Positions 17,870 to 27,692 are shown, counted from the first letter of the stretch. The stretch: DNA of 64,000 nt from Mesobacillus jeotgali (GCF_900166585.1 NZ_FVZC01000009.1:868001-932000), one strand, 5' to 3'. Program-made: numbers and translations. Notes: generated by a model from the sequence alone, not told the origin.

Positions 17870-17943
17870 TATAATCAAATTCTGTTACACACTGAACGAA
17901 CTCCGAGGGGGTAATTCTATACAAGGCGGAACTGATAAAAAGT

Positions 17944-19263
17944 CTAGTTTGTAAAAGTGGAATAACGCCAGTGGTGATTAGCCATAGGGTCAGCCATCAT
18001 CTCAAGGCCTTTGCTATGAGTCTGGTGGATGACCTCCCATTTTTCTGTTCCTGGTTCTTTTAGGTAAATTTCATGTTCTGGGGCTTGATCATGAGTTCCG
18101 ATCAGGTCAAATTCATTATCCTTGTAAAAAACTCCGCAAACCACATAATCAATGGCAGGGGAGACGACCAGCGGATTGCTGACAGCGTGCTTCAGAATAA
18201 ACTTAATCCTATCGTCATCTGTCAGGATCTTTTCCAATTGAATACCCTCATCAGAGGCGCTTGCAGATTCGATACGCTCATGCTCACTGCTGAACGCTTC
18301 GGTGACACCTGTGTCCTTGCTTAATAAAGCAGATTCGTTTTCAGCGTCAATGAAAACCTCTGCCCGAGTTCGATACTGGGAAGACTCAGGATTAAATGAA
18401 CGGTGATCTCCTTTAAAGTACTGATCTTCAGAAGCCGCATTGGGGTTTTTTAACCACTCTTCTTTTAAAAAAGTCGTATATCTTAGCTGCCAGTTACCAT
18501 TTTTGTGATTCTGTTCACTTACAGGTTTCAAAAGTTCATTAATAGGCGCAATTCGTTTGGTGATAGAAAACTCTTCGTCAGCAGCCGTTCTGGTTGAAGA
18601 ATCTGGCTTGACTGCTCCTACTGCATTTGCGATAACAGATTTAAGTTCCCATTTCACCTGATCGGAACGCTGCAAAGGACGTCTGGCTTTAATAGTATAA
18701 GTATAAGACTTATCTTCACTTATGCCTCTGTCGGTAAAAGTACAAGAAGAGACTTTGTCCAGTTTTATACCATTTTTAAAGATGGTATATTCCGACACAC
18801 CCTCGATTGGTTCCCACTCAAAGCTGATTTGATCATTCAAAACAATTGTAGTAATGAGAAGGTCCTCCAGAACATTGTCTCTCTCCTTGTAGTTCACGGA
18901 TGTAGTTGTCTGTATCCTCATTCTGTTCCTAACTTCACCCTGTGCAAGAGATTCAATGCAGTAAGAATACAAAGTACCGGAAATTAGGTCACTGTCCACC
19001 AACCTCGGTTCCACTCCTTCATAAATAACCTCCTGGTCCCTGAACACCCGATAGGATTCTCCAGATGATTCCCATTCAAATGAAATACTGTTTGATCCGT
19101 GTTCTATATTCTTAAGCAAGCTAGAATGTGAAGAATCAGCGGTTTTTCTCCGGCGATTTATACTCATTGCATAAAGAGTCCCGGCAAGACCGAGTGCTGC
19201 AAGGGGTAAAACCTTTCCAATCCTTTTTTGTTTAAATAAAGTTGTTTGTGTACTTTCATTCAT
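17944..19263 (-). CDS. Membrane-anchored protein with fibronectin-like repeats and DUF3238 domain
   Basis: About 439 residues. One N-terminal membrane helix ('VLPLAALGLAGTLYAM') follows a short basic cytoplasmic tail, so the rest is likely outside the cell. Two fibronectin type III-like repeats come next ('SISFEWESSGESYRVFRD', 'ISFEWEPIEGVSEYTIFK'), then a C-terminal domain with 'RYTTFLKEEWLKNP' and 'GDHRSFNPESSQYRTRAEVFID' typical of DUF3238. ATG 19263 has GGTGAT upstream; an ATG at 19296 is possible but lacks a clear ribosome binding site. Surface-protein role is inferred. Confidence 0.75.
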   Translation of the reverse strand: MNESTQTTLFKQKRIGKVLPLAALGLAGTLYAMSINRRRKTADSSHSSLLKNIEHGSNSISFEWESSGESYRVFRDQEVIYEGVEPRLVDSDLISGTLYSYCIESLAQGEVRNRMRIQTTTSVNYKERDNVLEDLLITTIVLNDQISFEWEPIEGVSEYTIFKNGIKLDKVSSCTFTDRGISEDKSYTYTIKARRPLQRSDQVKWELKSVIANAVGAVKPDSSTRTAADEEFSITKRIAPINELLKPVSEQNHKNGNWQLRYTTFLKEEWLKNPNAASEDQYFKGDHRSFNPESSQYRTRAEVFIDAENESALLSKDTGVTEAFSSEHERIESASASDEGIQLEKILTDDDRIKFILKHAVSNPLVVSPAIDYVVCGVFYKDNEFDLIGTHDQAPEHEIYLKEPGTEKWEVIHQTHSKGLEMMADPMANHHWRYSTFTN

Positions 19264-19565
19264 ATAATCACCACTTTTCGGTTTATTTCCAGACATGTCA
19301 ATTATTTACCCCGTGAGAGGGAGATTTAATAGATACTCGAGTGAAAAACGGTTGGTAAAATAAGGGTTGCTGCAATGTAAATGGTATCTAGTGATATTTG
19401 TCTGGGAATATCGGCTGCTTTTCTTAATAGTGGATATCATCTGTTCTGGTTGTTTGTGTGGTGTGTGTAATTTTTATGTTAGAATAATAGTTAGTTTGAA
19501 ATGAAACGGAAATTTTACTAGTTTCTAGTCGATACATAAATCATATTAAATAGGGGCGTTCAAAA

Positions 19566-20495
19566 ATGGTGCGATTAAAAGGAATACTAATGATTGTTAC
19601 CGGTGCAATGCTTTGGGGGATGACAGGCTCGATCACCGAGTGGGTGCTGGCACACACCGAAATGTCTGTTCCTTTTATCCTGACAATCCGGATGATAATT
19701 GCAGGAAGCAGCATCCTTGCGTATCTTGCATTGAAGAAAGAGGATATTTTCACTGTTGTGAGAACACCGTACTGGCGCAACCAGCTTATTTTGTTCAGTA
19801 TACTGGGAATGGTTGGATTACAATTCACATTTACGATGGCGATTGAGACGAGCAATGCTGTTGTGGCAACTTTACTGCAATTTTCCGCGCCCATTTTTGT
19901 GGTCCTTTATGTTTCTTTTCATCATAAAAAATGGCCCCCGCGTTACCAGGTATTAGGCATCATTGGTACATTGGGCGGCCTGTTCCTGCTATTGACGAAT
20001 GGTTCAATGAGAAGCTTGCTTGTTAGCACAGAGGCATTGGTATGGGGCGTGGCGGTAGGGCTGACATTTGCATTCTATACTCTTTATCCATCCCGCCTGA
20101 TGAAGGAATGGAGTGTACTTGCAATCGTTGGCTGGAGTATGTTATTTGGGGGAACAATGCTTGGATTGGCCAACAGAGTATGGCTTTCAAATGAATGGAC
20201 CATTCTCGGCGAGCCCAAGATGATATTCATCATGGCTATTCTTATTATCTTTGGAACACTTGCATTCCTTTTGTTCTTAAGCAGTATGAATTATATCAGC
20301 GCGGTCGAAACGAGCATTCTATCTAGCGTGGAACCTTTAACTGTCATGGTTATTTCTATTATTTGGTTCGATACGATGCTCCAAAATGTCCAGTTAATGG
20401 GGGCCATGATCATGCTTGTTTTTGTGACTTGGCTTTCAATTGGTGATAAAAAAGAGTCTGTTGAAGCTAAAGTTGTTAAACAAAATAATACTTGA
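19566..20495 (+). CDS. EamA/DMT-family transporter
   Basis: 309 residues with ten membrane helices in two EamA repeats; 'GMTGSITEWVL' and 'ETSNAVVATLLQFSAPIFVVLY' in repeat one, 'SSVEPLTVMVISIIWF' in repeat two are typical. Related in family, not closely in sequence, to the gene at 3958. Basic Lys-rich C-terminus. RBS TAGGGGCG. Substrate unknown. Confidence 0.9.
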   Translation: MVRLKGILMIVTGAMLWGMTGSITEWVLAHTEMSVPFILTIRMIIAGSSILAYLALKKEDIFTVVRTPYWRNQLILFSILGMVGLQFTFTMAIETSNAVVATLLQFSAPIFVVLYVSFHHKKWPPRYQVLGIIGTLGGLFLLLTNGSMRSLLVSTEALVWGVAVGLTFAFYTLYPSRLMKEWSVLAIVGWSMLFGGTMLGLANRVWLSNEWTILGEPKMIFIMAILIIFGTLAFLLFLSSMNYISAVETSILSSVEPLTVMVISIIWFDTMLQNVQLMGAMIMLVFVTWLSIGDKKESVEAKVVKQNNT

Positions 20496-20496
20496 T

Positions 20497-20525
20497 AAAG
20501 CTGCCATCCAGGCGGCTTTTTTTTT
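20497..20525 (+). terminator. Rho-independent terminator
   Basis: AAAGCTGCC / GGCGGCTTT around ATCCA, then a run of T; begins two bases after the DMT gene stop. Confidence 0.85.
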
Positions 20526-20780
20526 ATATTGTGGTCCAAAGCCGCCTGTTTCTGTTCTTAGATAAAAGTGTAATCTTTCTTCAAACCTAAATATTTTTCT
20601 GCTTTTGTAAGCCTCCAAATCGGTTACACCAATTACAAAATCAATTCCGAACATTAGAAACACCTTCCTTTTTCTTTGTAAACATGTGGATAAAATATTA
20701 TAAAATTTGATAAAAATTTATTGATTATCGATAAATATTTTGTTAATTTCAATATGAAGACAATTAAATGAGGTGCTTTT

Positions 20781-21260
20781 ATGAAACGAGAAACTCTCTT
20801 TTTGAAGATCGTAGTTTTCCTCCTGGCTGTGCCTGTTCTGGGGGCGTGCTTTATTTTGCTACCCTGGCTAATAAGGGACACTTTACAAAGTAACTGGGAA
20901 TTTGCCAATTTTTTATTTCCGATCATTGGGGTTATGTATGCATCAGCTGTTCCTTATTTTATCGCTTTGTATCAAGCGTACCTGCTGCTTGGATATATTG
21001 ACAAGAACAAAGCATTCTCGGAATGGTCAGTAAAAGCTTTGAGAAATATTAAATTCTGTGCTGTGACCATCAGTATTTTATATCTCGTCAGCATGCCGTT
21101 TTTCTTTCTGATTGGTGAGAAGGACGACGCCCCTGGAATGATCTTAATCGGGATGGTGCTTACTTTTGCGCCAATTATAATCGCCGCCTTTGCTGCAGTG
21201 CTCGAAAAGCTTTTAAAACATGCCATTGAAATAAAATCAGAAAATGATTTAACGGTCTGA
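20781..21260 (+). CDS. DUF2975 membrane protein
   Basis: 159 residues with four membrane helices and the family's 'LLGYIDKNKAFSEWSVKALRNIKFCA' loop between helices two and three. DUF2975 genes are usually paired with a small XRE regulator, as here (11 bases apart). The pair probably forms one regulatory unit, but its signal is unknown. RBS GAGGTG before the ATG. Confidence 0.88.
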   Translation: MKRETLFLKIVVFLLAVPVLGACFILLPWLIRDTLQSNWEFANFLFPIIGVMYASAVPYFIALYQAYLLLGYIDKNKAFSEWSVKALRNIKFCAVTISILYLVSMPFFFLIGEKDDAPGMILIGMVLTFAPIIIAAFAAVLEKLLKHAIEIKSENDLTV

Positions 21261-21270
21261 GGTGAGAAAA

Positions 21271-21492
21271 ATGGCAATCGTCATAAATATTGATGTGATG
21301 CTGGCAAAGAGGAAAATGAGTGTGACGGAGCTTTCAGAAAAGGTAGGAATCACCATGGCTAACCTATCTATTCTGAAAAATGGCAAGGCTAAAGCAATTA
21401 GACTTTCGACGTTGGAAGCAATCTGCAAGGCTTTGGAATGTCAGCCTGGGGACATCTTGGAATATCAAAGTGATGAGAAAATGAAAGATTAA
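21271..21492 (+). CDS. XRE-family HTH regulator (YozG-like)
   Basis: 73 residues from ATG 21271 behind GAGGTGAG. It is a compact Cro/CI helix-turn-helix: 'MLAKRKMSVTELSEKVGITMANLSILKNGKAKAIRLSTLEAICKALECQPGDIL'. DNA-binding regulator, partner of the DUF2975 membrane protein immediately upstream. Confidence 0.9.
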   Translation: MAIVINIDVMLAKRKMSVTELSEKVGITMANLSILKNGKAKAIRLSTLEAICKALECQPGDILEYQSDEKMKD

Positions 21493-21509
21493 GAGTGGAG
21501 GCGATGATC

Positions 21510-22310
21510 ATGACAGCAATCATGCAATTATTTCGTTTTGGCAGGGAGCAGGCATTATCGTGCATATTTCCCGCCGTAATCTTTGCCTCCTTAGCGATTA
21601 CCCAGGTCGTAGAACTACCGATTTTGCCTCGTTATGATTGGCTGCTGATCATTTTTCTCGTGATGCAATGGTTGATGGTACGCTCGGGACTTGAAACCAG
21701 AGACGAGCTAAAAGTGATAACATTATTCCATCTCATCGGGTTGGCACTTGAAGTTTTCAAGGTGAATATGGGCTCTTGGTCTTATCCAGAGGAAGGGTAT
21801 TCAAAGGTGTTTGGTGTACCGCTGTATAGCGGGTTCATGTATGCAAGCGTTGCAAGTTATCTTTGCCAGGCATGGAGGAGGCTGAAGGTTGACCTCGTTG
21901 ATTGGCCTCCGTTTTTGCTTGTCGTACCTCTTGGAGCCGCAATCTATTTGAATTTTTTCATCCACCATTTTTGGGTTGATATACGCTGGTTGCTATCAGC
22001 ACTTGTAATCCTTGTTTTTTGGAAATCATGGGTACTATACGAGGTTGGCGGAAACAAGTATCGTATGCCAATCGCTTTATCATTTGTGCTGATTGGATTC
22101 TTTATTTGGATAGCCGAAAACATCGCCACTTTCTTTGGTGCCTGGCAGTACCCAAATCAAGCAGAAGCATGGAGTCTCGTTCATCTTGGGAAAGTCAGCT
22201 CCTGGCTATTGCTGGTCATCGTCAGCTTTCTGATTGTCGCAACTTTGAAGCAAGTAAAAAAGAACCCTTACGTAAACATCGATGCTGCTCAATCGATAAA
22301 GAATGAGTAA
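21510..22310 (+). CDS. DUF817 membrane protein (YoaT-like)
   Basis: About 266 residues with seven or eight membrane helices and the DUF817 landmarks 'FKVNMGSWSYPEEGYSKVFGVPLYSGFMYASVASY' and 'FFGAWQYPNQAEAW'. Two nearby ATGs follow GTGGAGG; 21510 has the better spacing. It follows the XRE gene by 17 bases and may be part of the same transcript. Function unknown. Confidence 0.85.
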   Translation: MTAIMQLFRFGREQALSCIFPAVIFASLAITQVVELPILPRYDWLLIIFLVMQWLMVRSGLETRDELKVITLFHLIGLALEVFKVNMGSWSYPEEGYSKVFGVPLYSGFMYASVASYLCQAWRRLKVDLVDWPPFLLVVPLGAAIYLNFFIHHFWVDIRWLLSALVILVFWKSWVLYEVGGNKYRMPIALSFVLIGFFIWIAENIATFFGAWQYPNQAEAWSLVHLGKVSSWLLLVIVSFLIVATLKQVKKNPYVNIDAAQSIKNE

Positions 22311-22383
22311 TCAATTCTGACCTTCCTGTGCTCAAAAAGGGTTATAATTATAGGTAAATATAAATGGAATCAGAGGTGTAAGC

Positions 22384-22578
22384 ATGACTCTAGGACTTAT
22401 TTTGATTGTGATCATCATTTTAGCTGCATTGCTTTCCACAATAATGCTGTTCGGAAAAGGAGATGATGATTATAGGAATGCGGCAAAGAAGAATACAACT
22501 AACCTTTCCATCATTTACATTGTAGTCATTTTACTGTCCTTTATTGCGGTGGGGGTTTATATAAAATGGTTTGCTTAA
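22384..22578 (+). CDS. Two-helix small membrane protein
   Basis: 64 residues: helix, short polar loop 'GKGDDDYRNAAKKNTTN', helix. RBS GAGGTGTAAGC. It resembles small Bacillus proteins carried in databases as a possible 'BshB3' bacillithiol-related factor, but that link is by memory of the pattern and uncertain, so no symbol is given. Confidence 0.65.
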   Translation: MTLGLILIVIIILAALLSTIMLFGKGDDDYRNAAKKNTTNLSIIYIVVILLSFIAVGVYIKWFA

Positions 22579-22698
22579 TTTCGAGTAAAGTATAGGTGTT
22601 TTCAGTAATATTATTATGTAAACAATTAAATATGCGTAAGAATTAAATGATTAGACGAAATCTGGATCTTAAAGAGCAATCGATCTATGGGGGAGGAA

Positions 22699-22995
22699 AT
22701 GAAAAAACTTCTTACTATTCTACTGTTTTTATTTCTTGTTATAACTGCTTTCGGGCCTTATAACCTTTATTATGAGTTCAATGAAAAACAGGCTCTCCAC
22801 CAATTTATTTCAGAAGAAAGCACTTTTCATGGACTTAAGATCATTGAAATGGACTATCGCGGTTCAGAAACTTATTTTATTCAGGCAAAAGATGAAGAAG
22901 AAATAAGAAATTTCATTGTTATGAACTATCATTCTTCAGTCATGAACGGTCATTGGAAGGTTTTTGAACAGACTTCAAAGGGTCATTATTATTGA
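22699..22995 (+). CDS. Small exported/membrane protein, FGPYN family copy 1
   Basis: 98 residues with an N-terminal hydrophobic signal or anchor (residues 3-18) directly followed by 'FGPYN', then an extracytoplasmic domain. It shares 'FGPYN', a later 'I-x-(D/M)DY(R/K)G-x-x-TY' and overall length with the gene at 55551, so the two are paralogues. The internal ATG 22699 is chosen because GGGGGAGG lies just upstream, although spacing is short; 22687 is the alternative. Unknown function. Confidence 0.6.
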   Translation: MKKLLTILLFLFLVITAFGPYNLYYEFNEKQALHQFISEESTFHGLKIIEMDYRGSETYFIQAKDEEEIRNFIVMNYHSSVMNGHWKVFEQTSKGHYY

Positions 22996-23169
22996 TACAA
23001 GGACCATTAAAGGGGTGTCCCTTTCAAAGGACTATCATAAGAAGCTTTTTAAAACTTTGAATTAAGATTCAAAGGAAATGGAATCCACATTGTAAAAGGG
23101 TAAGATAAATGTTAATGGACCCATTTTTAGGGTATTCTGTAATTAAGCAACCTAAAAAGGAGCACAAAC

Positions 23170-23400
23170 ATGAAGGATTATTCCATAGAAAATCTTATTG
23201 TTGATGACGAAGCATATGACCAGGAACATGTAACCGCTGAAATAACTTTTGAAGAGAAAATGTATATGTTAACCTTTCAAAAATCTGATCTTGAATTAAT
23301 GAACGCCTGGCTTTTGAAAGATGGGTCGTCGATTCCTGCAAACTTATCTGAAAGCGTAATACAAGAAATAAAGGAAGATATAAGTAAAAAAATCCAGTGA
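23170..23400 (+). CDS. Small acidic cytoplasmic protein of unknown function
   Basis: 76 residues, no membrane segment, ATG behind AAAAAGGAGC. Its last codons (…KKIQ) lie inside the terminator hairpin. No family recognised. Confidence 0.6.
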   Translation: MKDYSIENLIVDDEAYDQEHVTAEITFEEKMYMLTFQKSDLELMNAWLLKDGSSIPANLSESVIQEIKEDISKKIQ

Positions 23401-23418
23401 TTATAACTGGATTTTTTT
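23390..23418. terminator. Bidirectional terminator overlapping two stop codons
   Basis: AAATCCAGT / ACTGGATTT with a seven-base loop and T run; shared by the converging genes ending at 23400 and 23401. Confidence 0.85.
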
Positions 23419-24228
23419 ATTTGTAAAATAACCTGCACAAATCAATCCAAAGTAAGTAGGTGCTTCATATGTCAAGAACTCTACATATCTTTCATCAGGC
23501 GGGATGGCTCCTGCAAGCACAAGTGTCTGCCATATGCCATCAGGTTTTGCTGCCTCAATAAAGTCAGATTGGAAACCCGCCATTTCTTCTAATTGATTAG
23601 ATTTAATGTAGTTGACAGCCTGTTCATCCAATTCCTTTGCCGCCGGGTCAAATCCATATGGCCCCATTACATCATGTGTATGTGACCAATCACAGCTTGC
23701 AATCAACCCGATTCGTTTGTTATATTGAGCGGCTGCTTTTCGAAGCGACTCACCAAACTTAATATGATGCAGGAAACTTAGGTCTCTAGGAGATGTGATG
23801 ACTACAACGGGAACATCAGGCATGAAACGAAGCGGCACAATCGCTCCCCAATCTAAAGGCAGACAGGATACGGGACCACTTGATGTTCCATAATTGATAG
23901 TAGAAGAAGGGGATCCATTCTTATTTGCCACATCTTCAATTATTCTTGCCAACTCTCGTTCTACCGTTTTCTCCATCTCGAAAAATCCTTCATTCTCTTC
24001 CCAACTGCCCCTCATCTTCTCCGAATCAGCAATCGAGAAACGGCCCTTAATTCTTGTCCCATGCGGAGTTAGAAGGACAATACAATCAGGGTTGGCCTGT
24101 GCCATATGTTTACCCAGTAATTCCATGCTATCTCTAGTGAGGGCCATCCGGTCTGGATTGGATCCCTTCAACTCTGGAATAAGTTCTCCTCCGTGGGGAG
24201 CAATACAAGCAAATACAAATGGATTCAT
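23401..24228 (-). CDS. DODA-type (LigB-like) extradiol dioxygenase family protein
   Basis: 275 residues. Metal-site candidates of the class III extradiol fold are visible: His in 'CIAPHGGELIPE', His in 'LLTPHGTRI', and the 'ASCDWSHTHD' block. Family members open aromatic rings or, in MEMO/AMMECR1-linked versions, have unknown roles. The ring substrate cannot be stated. RBS GAGGAGGAATAGG-type sequence precedes the ATG. Single gene, divergent from nhaC. Confidence 0.8.
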   Translation of the reverse strand: MNPFVFACIAPHGGELIPELKGSNPDRMALTRDSMELLGKHMAQANPDCIVLLTPHGTRIKGRFSIADSEKMRGSWEENEGFFEMEKTVERELARIIEDVANKNGSPSSTINYGTSSGPVSCLPLDWGAIVPLRFMPDVPVVVITSPRDLSFLHHIKFGESLRKAAAQYNKRIGLIASCDWSHTHDVMGPYGFDPAAKELDEQAVNYIKSNQLEEMAGFQSDFIEAAKPDGIWQTLVLAGAIPPDERYVEFLTYEAPTYFGLICAGYFTNKKIQL

Positions 24229-24371
24229 AACCTATTCCTCCTCTTTAAAAGATAATTAGATATAAAATAAGAACAATCCTTCTTTTTTGTGAAATTTTCC
24301 AATTATTTGCTTGTCTATTCTTTCTAGAATCAGGGTAAAGAAAGCTATCTAGACAGCAAGGAGGAAAACAA

Positions 24372-25790
24372 ATGGGGAAAACCCTAGAAAAGAAAGTGCC
24401 ATTTGGGCTTGCTATTATTCCTTTGTTAGTAATGGTTGCTTCCATGGCAGTAACAATTGTGAAGTTTGAAGGAGATCCGCACATACCGTTAATCATCGGG
24501 ACAATCGCCGCAGGTCTGGTTGCATGGTTTGCGGGCTTTAAATGGAGTTTTATTGAAGAGGGCATATACAAAGGCATTAAAATGGCTTTGCCGGCAATTC
24601 TAATAATTATTACGGTGGGGATGATCATAGGTTCATGGATTGGCGGGGGGATTGTTGCCACAATGGTGTTTTATGGGTTGAAAATATTGAGTCCCTCAAT
24701 GTTTCTTGTATCCATTTGTGTTATTACATCACTGGTGACCCTGGCAATCGGAAGCTCTTGGTCAACAATGGGCACAATTGGCGTTGCAGGAATGGGAATC
24801 GGTATGAGCATGGGCATTCCTGCGCCAATGGTTGCAGGTGCTATCATTTCCGGCTCCTATTTCGGCGATAAAATGTCACCTTTATCCGATACTACAAATT
24901 TAGCGGCTGGAATCACGGGGACAGATTTATTTGAACATATACGCCACATGGTCTATACTACAATACCTGCATTATTTATTGCCCTTGGTGTCTACTGGTT
25001 CCTGGGAAGAGACTTTAGTAATGCAGATGTCGATAATATGGAAATCCTCGAAATCATGAATCTTATTCAATCCAATTTCGTTGTATCTCCATGGTTGTTG
25101 CTTGTTCCGGCAGCCGTGATCCTATTGGTTGCGTTTAAAGTACCCGCACTCCCTGCCTTAATGGTGGGTGTCCTGCTGGGATGGATCGCACAATTCACCG
25201 TACAGGATGGTTCGGTTGCTGATGCGGTTAATACACTTCAGAACGGTTTTGCATTGGAAACAGGAAATTCATCCGTGGATGAGCTTTTTAGCAGGGGAGG
25301 AATCCAGGATATGATGTACACTGTATCCCTGGCGCTGATAGCGATGGGCTTTGCTGGCATTATGGAGCAAACCGGAATGCTGGAGTCCATTGTTGCAAAA
25401 ATTCTAAAGCTCGCCCGTTCTGCCAGGAGTTTAGTGGCATCTACAGTGGCTACCTCATTTTTTACGAATGTTGCCGCTGCAGAACAATACGTATCGATTC
25501 TTTTACCCGGACGAATGTACAACAAAGCATACGAAGACAAGGGTCTGCACTCGAAAAATCTATCACGTGCACTCGAGGACGGCGGTACAGTAACCTCTCC
25601 GCTGGTGCCATGGAATACTTGTGCAGTGTTCATAATATCAACTCTATCCGTTCATCCCTTTGAATATGCTCCATATGCCGTGCTAAATTTCATGGTTCCG
25701 ATTTTAGCCATTATCTTTGCAATGCTCGGTTTCAAACTTGAGTTTGTAAAAGAAAAAGAATCAACGGAAGCAGCAAGAAAAGTATCATAA
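24372..25790 (+). CDS. nhaC: Na+/H+ antiporter NhaC
   Basis: 472 residues with about eleven or twelve membrane helices. NhaC features include 'IGSSWSTMGTIGVAGMGIG', 'ISGSYFGDKMSPLSDTTNLAAGITG' and 'SRALEDGGTVTSPLVPWNTCAVF'. It exchanges internal sodium (or malate/lactate in relatives) for protons at the plasma membrane. RBS AAGGAGGAAAAC. Own terminator follows. Confidence 0.92.
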   Translation: MGKTLEKKVPFGLAIIPLLVMVASMAVTIVKFEGDPHIPLIIGTIAAGLVAWFAGFKWSFIEEGIYKGIKMALPAILIIITVGMIIGSWIGGGIVATMVFYGLKILSPSMFLVSICVITSLVTLAIGSSWSTMGTIGVAGMGIGMSMGIPAPMVAGAIISGSYFGDKMSPLSDTTNLAAGITGTDLFEHIRHMVYTTIPALFIALGVYWFLGRDFSNADVDNMEILEIMNLIQSNFVVSPWLLLVPAAVILLVAFKVPALPALMVGVLLGWIAQFTVQDGSVADAVNTLQNGFALETGNSSVDELFSRGGIQDMMYTVSLALIAMGFAGIMEQTGMLESIVAKILKLARSARSLVASTVATSFFTNVAAAEQYVSILLPGRMYNKAYEDKGLHSKNLSRALEDGGTVTSPLVPWNTCAVFIISTLSVHPFEYAPYAVLNFMVPILAIIFAMLGFKLEFVKEKESTEAARKVS

Positions 25791-25798
25791 CATACTAA

Positions 25799-25824
25799 GG
25801 CAGTGCCAACCAGGCACTGCTCTT
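25799..25824 (+). terminator. nhaC terminator
   Basis: GCAGTGCC / GGCACTGC stem with TCTT following. Confidence 0.7.
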
Positions 25825-25836
25825 ATATTGAAAAGG

Positions 25837-25869
25837 AAAAAGAGATTGGAGCCTGATCCAATCTCTTTT
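25837..25869 (-). terminator. Terminator of the DUF2202 gene
   Basis: AAAAGAGATTGGA / TCCAATCTCTTTT, six-base loop; T tract follows on the minus strand. It could also act on the plus strand. Confidence 0.85.
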
Positions 25870-25873
25870 CAAA

Positions 25874-26395
25874 TCAATTTCTTCCCGCACCTATCTCGAA
25901 AGCCCTAAGATGGTTCCTTGAAGCGTTTCCTAACTGGGTAAAAACGGTTCTTACATCTTCCGGAAGGGACTGTAAACTTTTAAGCTTGTCATACATCGCA
26001 ATATTATCCATTTCCCCTTGGACACCCTGATTGAAAGCTTCCTTTAAGGTTCCAGGGGCCGCAACATATTGTTTCGCATTATTTTCCGGTATTTGTTTAT
26101 TATACTTTTGGAACAAGGCCAACAGGGCATTAATATGCTGCTGCTCAGATGCTTTGATATTGATGAATGGCCTGATGCTGCCGAATTTACCGATTACTGC
26201 ATCATAACGAGCTTGTGCAAGAAATTCATCCTGAATGGCATATGTCAGGGCTTCATCCAGCGTGATCGAAGTGTCCTGGAGTGCTCCCTTGGCCCCGAAA
26301 TCGGCAGGTACCTGTGTCTGTGAGTGTGCAGCACCTGAAAAACTACCTAATAAGACTATGCATAATAGTAACGATAGTAACGATTTTAAATGCAT
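25874..26395 (-). CDS. DUF2202 ferritin-like exported protein
   Basis: 173 residues with a Sec signal peptide (hydrophobic residues 5-22, AHS cleavage region). The mature part is a four-helix ferritin-like bundle with candidate metal ligands in 'DEFLAQARYDAV', 'ASEQQHINAL', 'GEMDNIAMYDKL' and 'NHLRAFE'. Di-iron or similar metal binding outside the membrane is inferred. RBS AAAGGAGCG. Confidence 0.85.
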   Translation of the reverse strand: MHLKSLLSLLLCIVLLGSFSGAAHSQTQVPADFGAKGALQDTSITLDEALTYAIQDEFLAQARYDAVIGKFGSIRPFINIKASEQQHINALLALFQKYNKQIPENNAKQYVAAPGTLKEAFNQGVQGEMDNIAMYDKLKSLQSLPEDVRTVFTQLGNASRNHLRAFEIGAGRN

Positions 26396-26533
26396 TATTA
26401 TCGCTCCTTTTTAAAATATGTTCATTCTATTCTTTTTCGACATAATGAGTTTCATGCATAAAAATGGCTATGAGTTCAAATCACTAACGATTTTCGTTAT
26501 AATAGATATAACTTTTTTAATAGGAGAGATATA

Positions 26534-26728
26534 ATGCTTTCAAATATAGGATTTCCAGGTTTAATCCTTATCCTCGTGATTGCCCTTATTATCTTTGGGC
26601 CAAATAAACTGCCCGAAATCGGAAGAGCAGTCGGCAAGTCGATGAGAGAGTTCAAGAATGCAACGAGTGGTATTACAGATGAAATCAAGAAGGACATCAG
26701 AGAAAACGATAAAGACGAAAAGAAATAA
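26534..26728 (+). CDS. tatA: Sec-independent translocase subunit TatA/E
   Basis: 64 residues: short N-terminus, one membrane helix ('[26 protein letters not shown]'), then an amphipathic helix and charged tail, the standard TatA plan with the [11 protein letters not shown] hinge. It forms the pore for folded proteins with TatC. No tatC is adjacent, so this is an orphan gene or partner of a system elsewhere. RBS TAGGAGAG. Terminator follows. Confidence 0.93.
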   Translation: MLSNIGFPGLILILVIALIIFGPNKLPEIGRAVGKSMREFKNATSGITDEIKKDIRENDKDEKK

Positions 26729-26730
26729 TC

Positions 26731-26755
26731 AAAGCTGCCCTTGGCAGCTTTTTTG
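26731..26755 (+). terminator. tatA terminator
   Basis: AAAGCTGCC / GGCAGCTTTTTT with a CTT loop. Confidence 0.88.
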
Positions 26756-27034
26756 TTTGGGCGTGTTATTAAAAAATTTAACTGATGACCATATTGAGGA
26801 AACGTTATGAAGTGTCCATTAGGAAGGCTACATCGGACAGACAGGTGAGGGCCTAGAGCATTTATATCCAAGAATCTTTTCGTAGTTCAGTTAAATATCA
26901 CCTCAAACGGCACAAAGGTCTTTAGACCAACCGGTGATGAGATATATTGAATATTACGGTAAGCCATAACTTTTATTGGACAGGGGAGACAATGTAAAAT
27001 ATAAGAGAGGGGAATTTTACCAGGGGGTGCAGAG

Positions 27035-27301
27035 ATGTCTTCAAAGTTGAACCGAAGTGGCCATTCAGGTAAACGAGGACCATCTAAACGGGTGACGACG
27101 GTAAAAAATGAAATGCGATCTTCCCACTTTATACACGAATACGATCAAGATGACCACGATTGGCAAAAAGAAAGAAAGCTTAAAGTTTATCGCTCACACT
27201 CATCCTTGTCACAATTCCCAAACAATAAAACGAATAATTTGAAACAAAAAAGAAGGCAGGCTTGTAAGTCGCATCATGAGGATTTTGAGCTTGGGAAGTA
27301 A
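27035..27301 (+). CDS. Small basic hydrophilic protein of unknown function
   Basis: 88 residues, very rich in Lys, Arg, Ser and His, no hydrophobic segment, probably disordered. RBS GGGGGTG before the ATG. The composition would fit nucleic acid binding or a spore component, but nothing specific is seen. Confidence 0.5.
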   Translation: MSSKLNRSGHSGKRGPSKRVTTVKNEMRSSHFIHEYDQDDHDWQKERKLKVYRSHSSLSQFPNNKTNNLKQKRRQACKSHHEDFELGK

Positions 27302-27515
27302 TTCGATATGAGATGTGTATCAATATGCTAGCAATCGATAACTTTATGTTAGCGAACGGAATCTAATGCCGTCGAGATTTGTTGTAATACGGCGTATACC
27401 CTGATGGATTTAAAAAGATAGTTTAAAATCCTGTGATTATGCCAAATGTAGTTCCATTTGTTTGCTAAACTAAAACGGAGTTGCAACAGTAATTAATTTA
27501 TTATAGGGTGATAGA

Positions 27516-27692
27516 ATGCTGTATATTATGTTTTTAGTATTGCCGGCCTTAGGAGCTATCTGGTATTACAATTTGGTTGTATTGTTGAGGAATTTGAACG
27601 ACAAAAGAGACATCCACAACCAGGTCGTCCTTGGATCATTTTTTAGCTTTGCTTTCGTTTTTATATTGATGGTCATAATATTAGAACATTAG
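27516..27692 (+). CDS. 58-residue two-helix membrane protein
   Basis: ATG 27516 follows TAGGGTG. The translation has two hydrophobic helices (residues 2-24 and 39-56) joined by a charged loop 'LRNLNDKRDIHNQ'. No family recognised. Confidence 0.5.
   Translation: MLYIMFLVLPALGAIWYYNLVVLLRNLNDKRDIHNQVVLGSFFSFAFVFILMVIILEH

Noticed and set aside
20436..20654. Minus-strand frame with a good ribosome binding site (FGIDFVIGVTDLEAYKSRK…)
   Set aside because: It reads straight through the terminator and the 3' end of the DMT transporter; likely a fortuitous frame or small relic.
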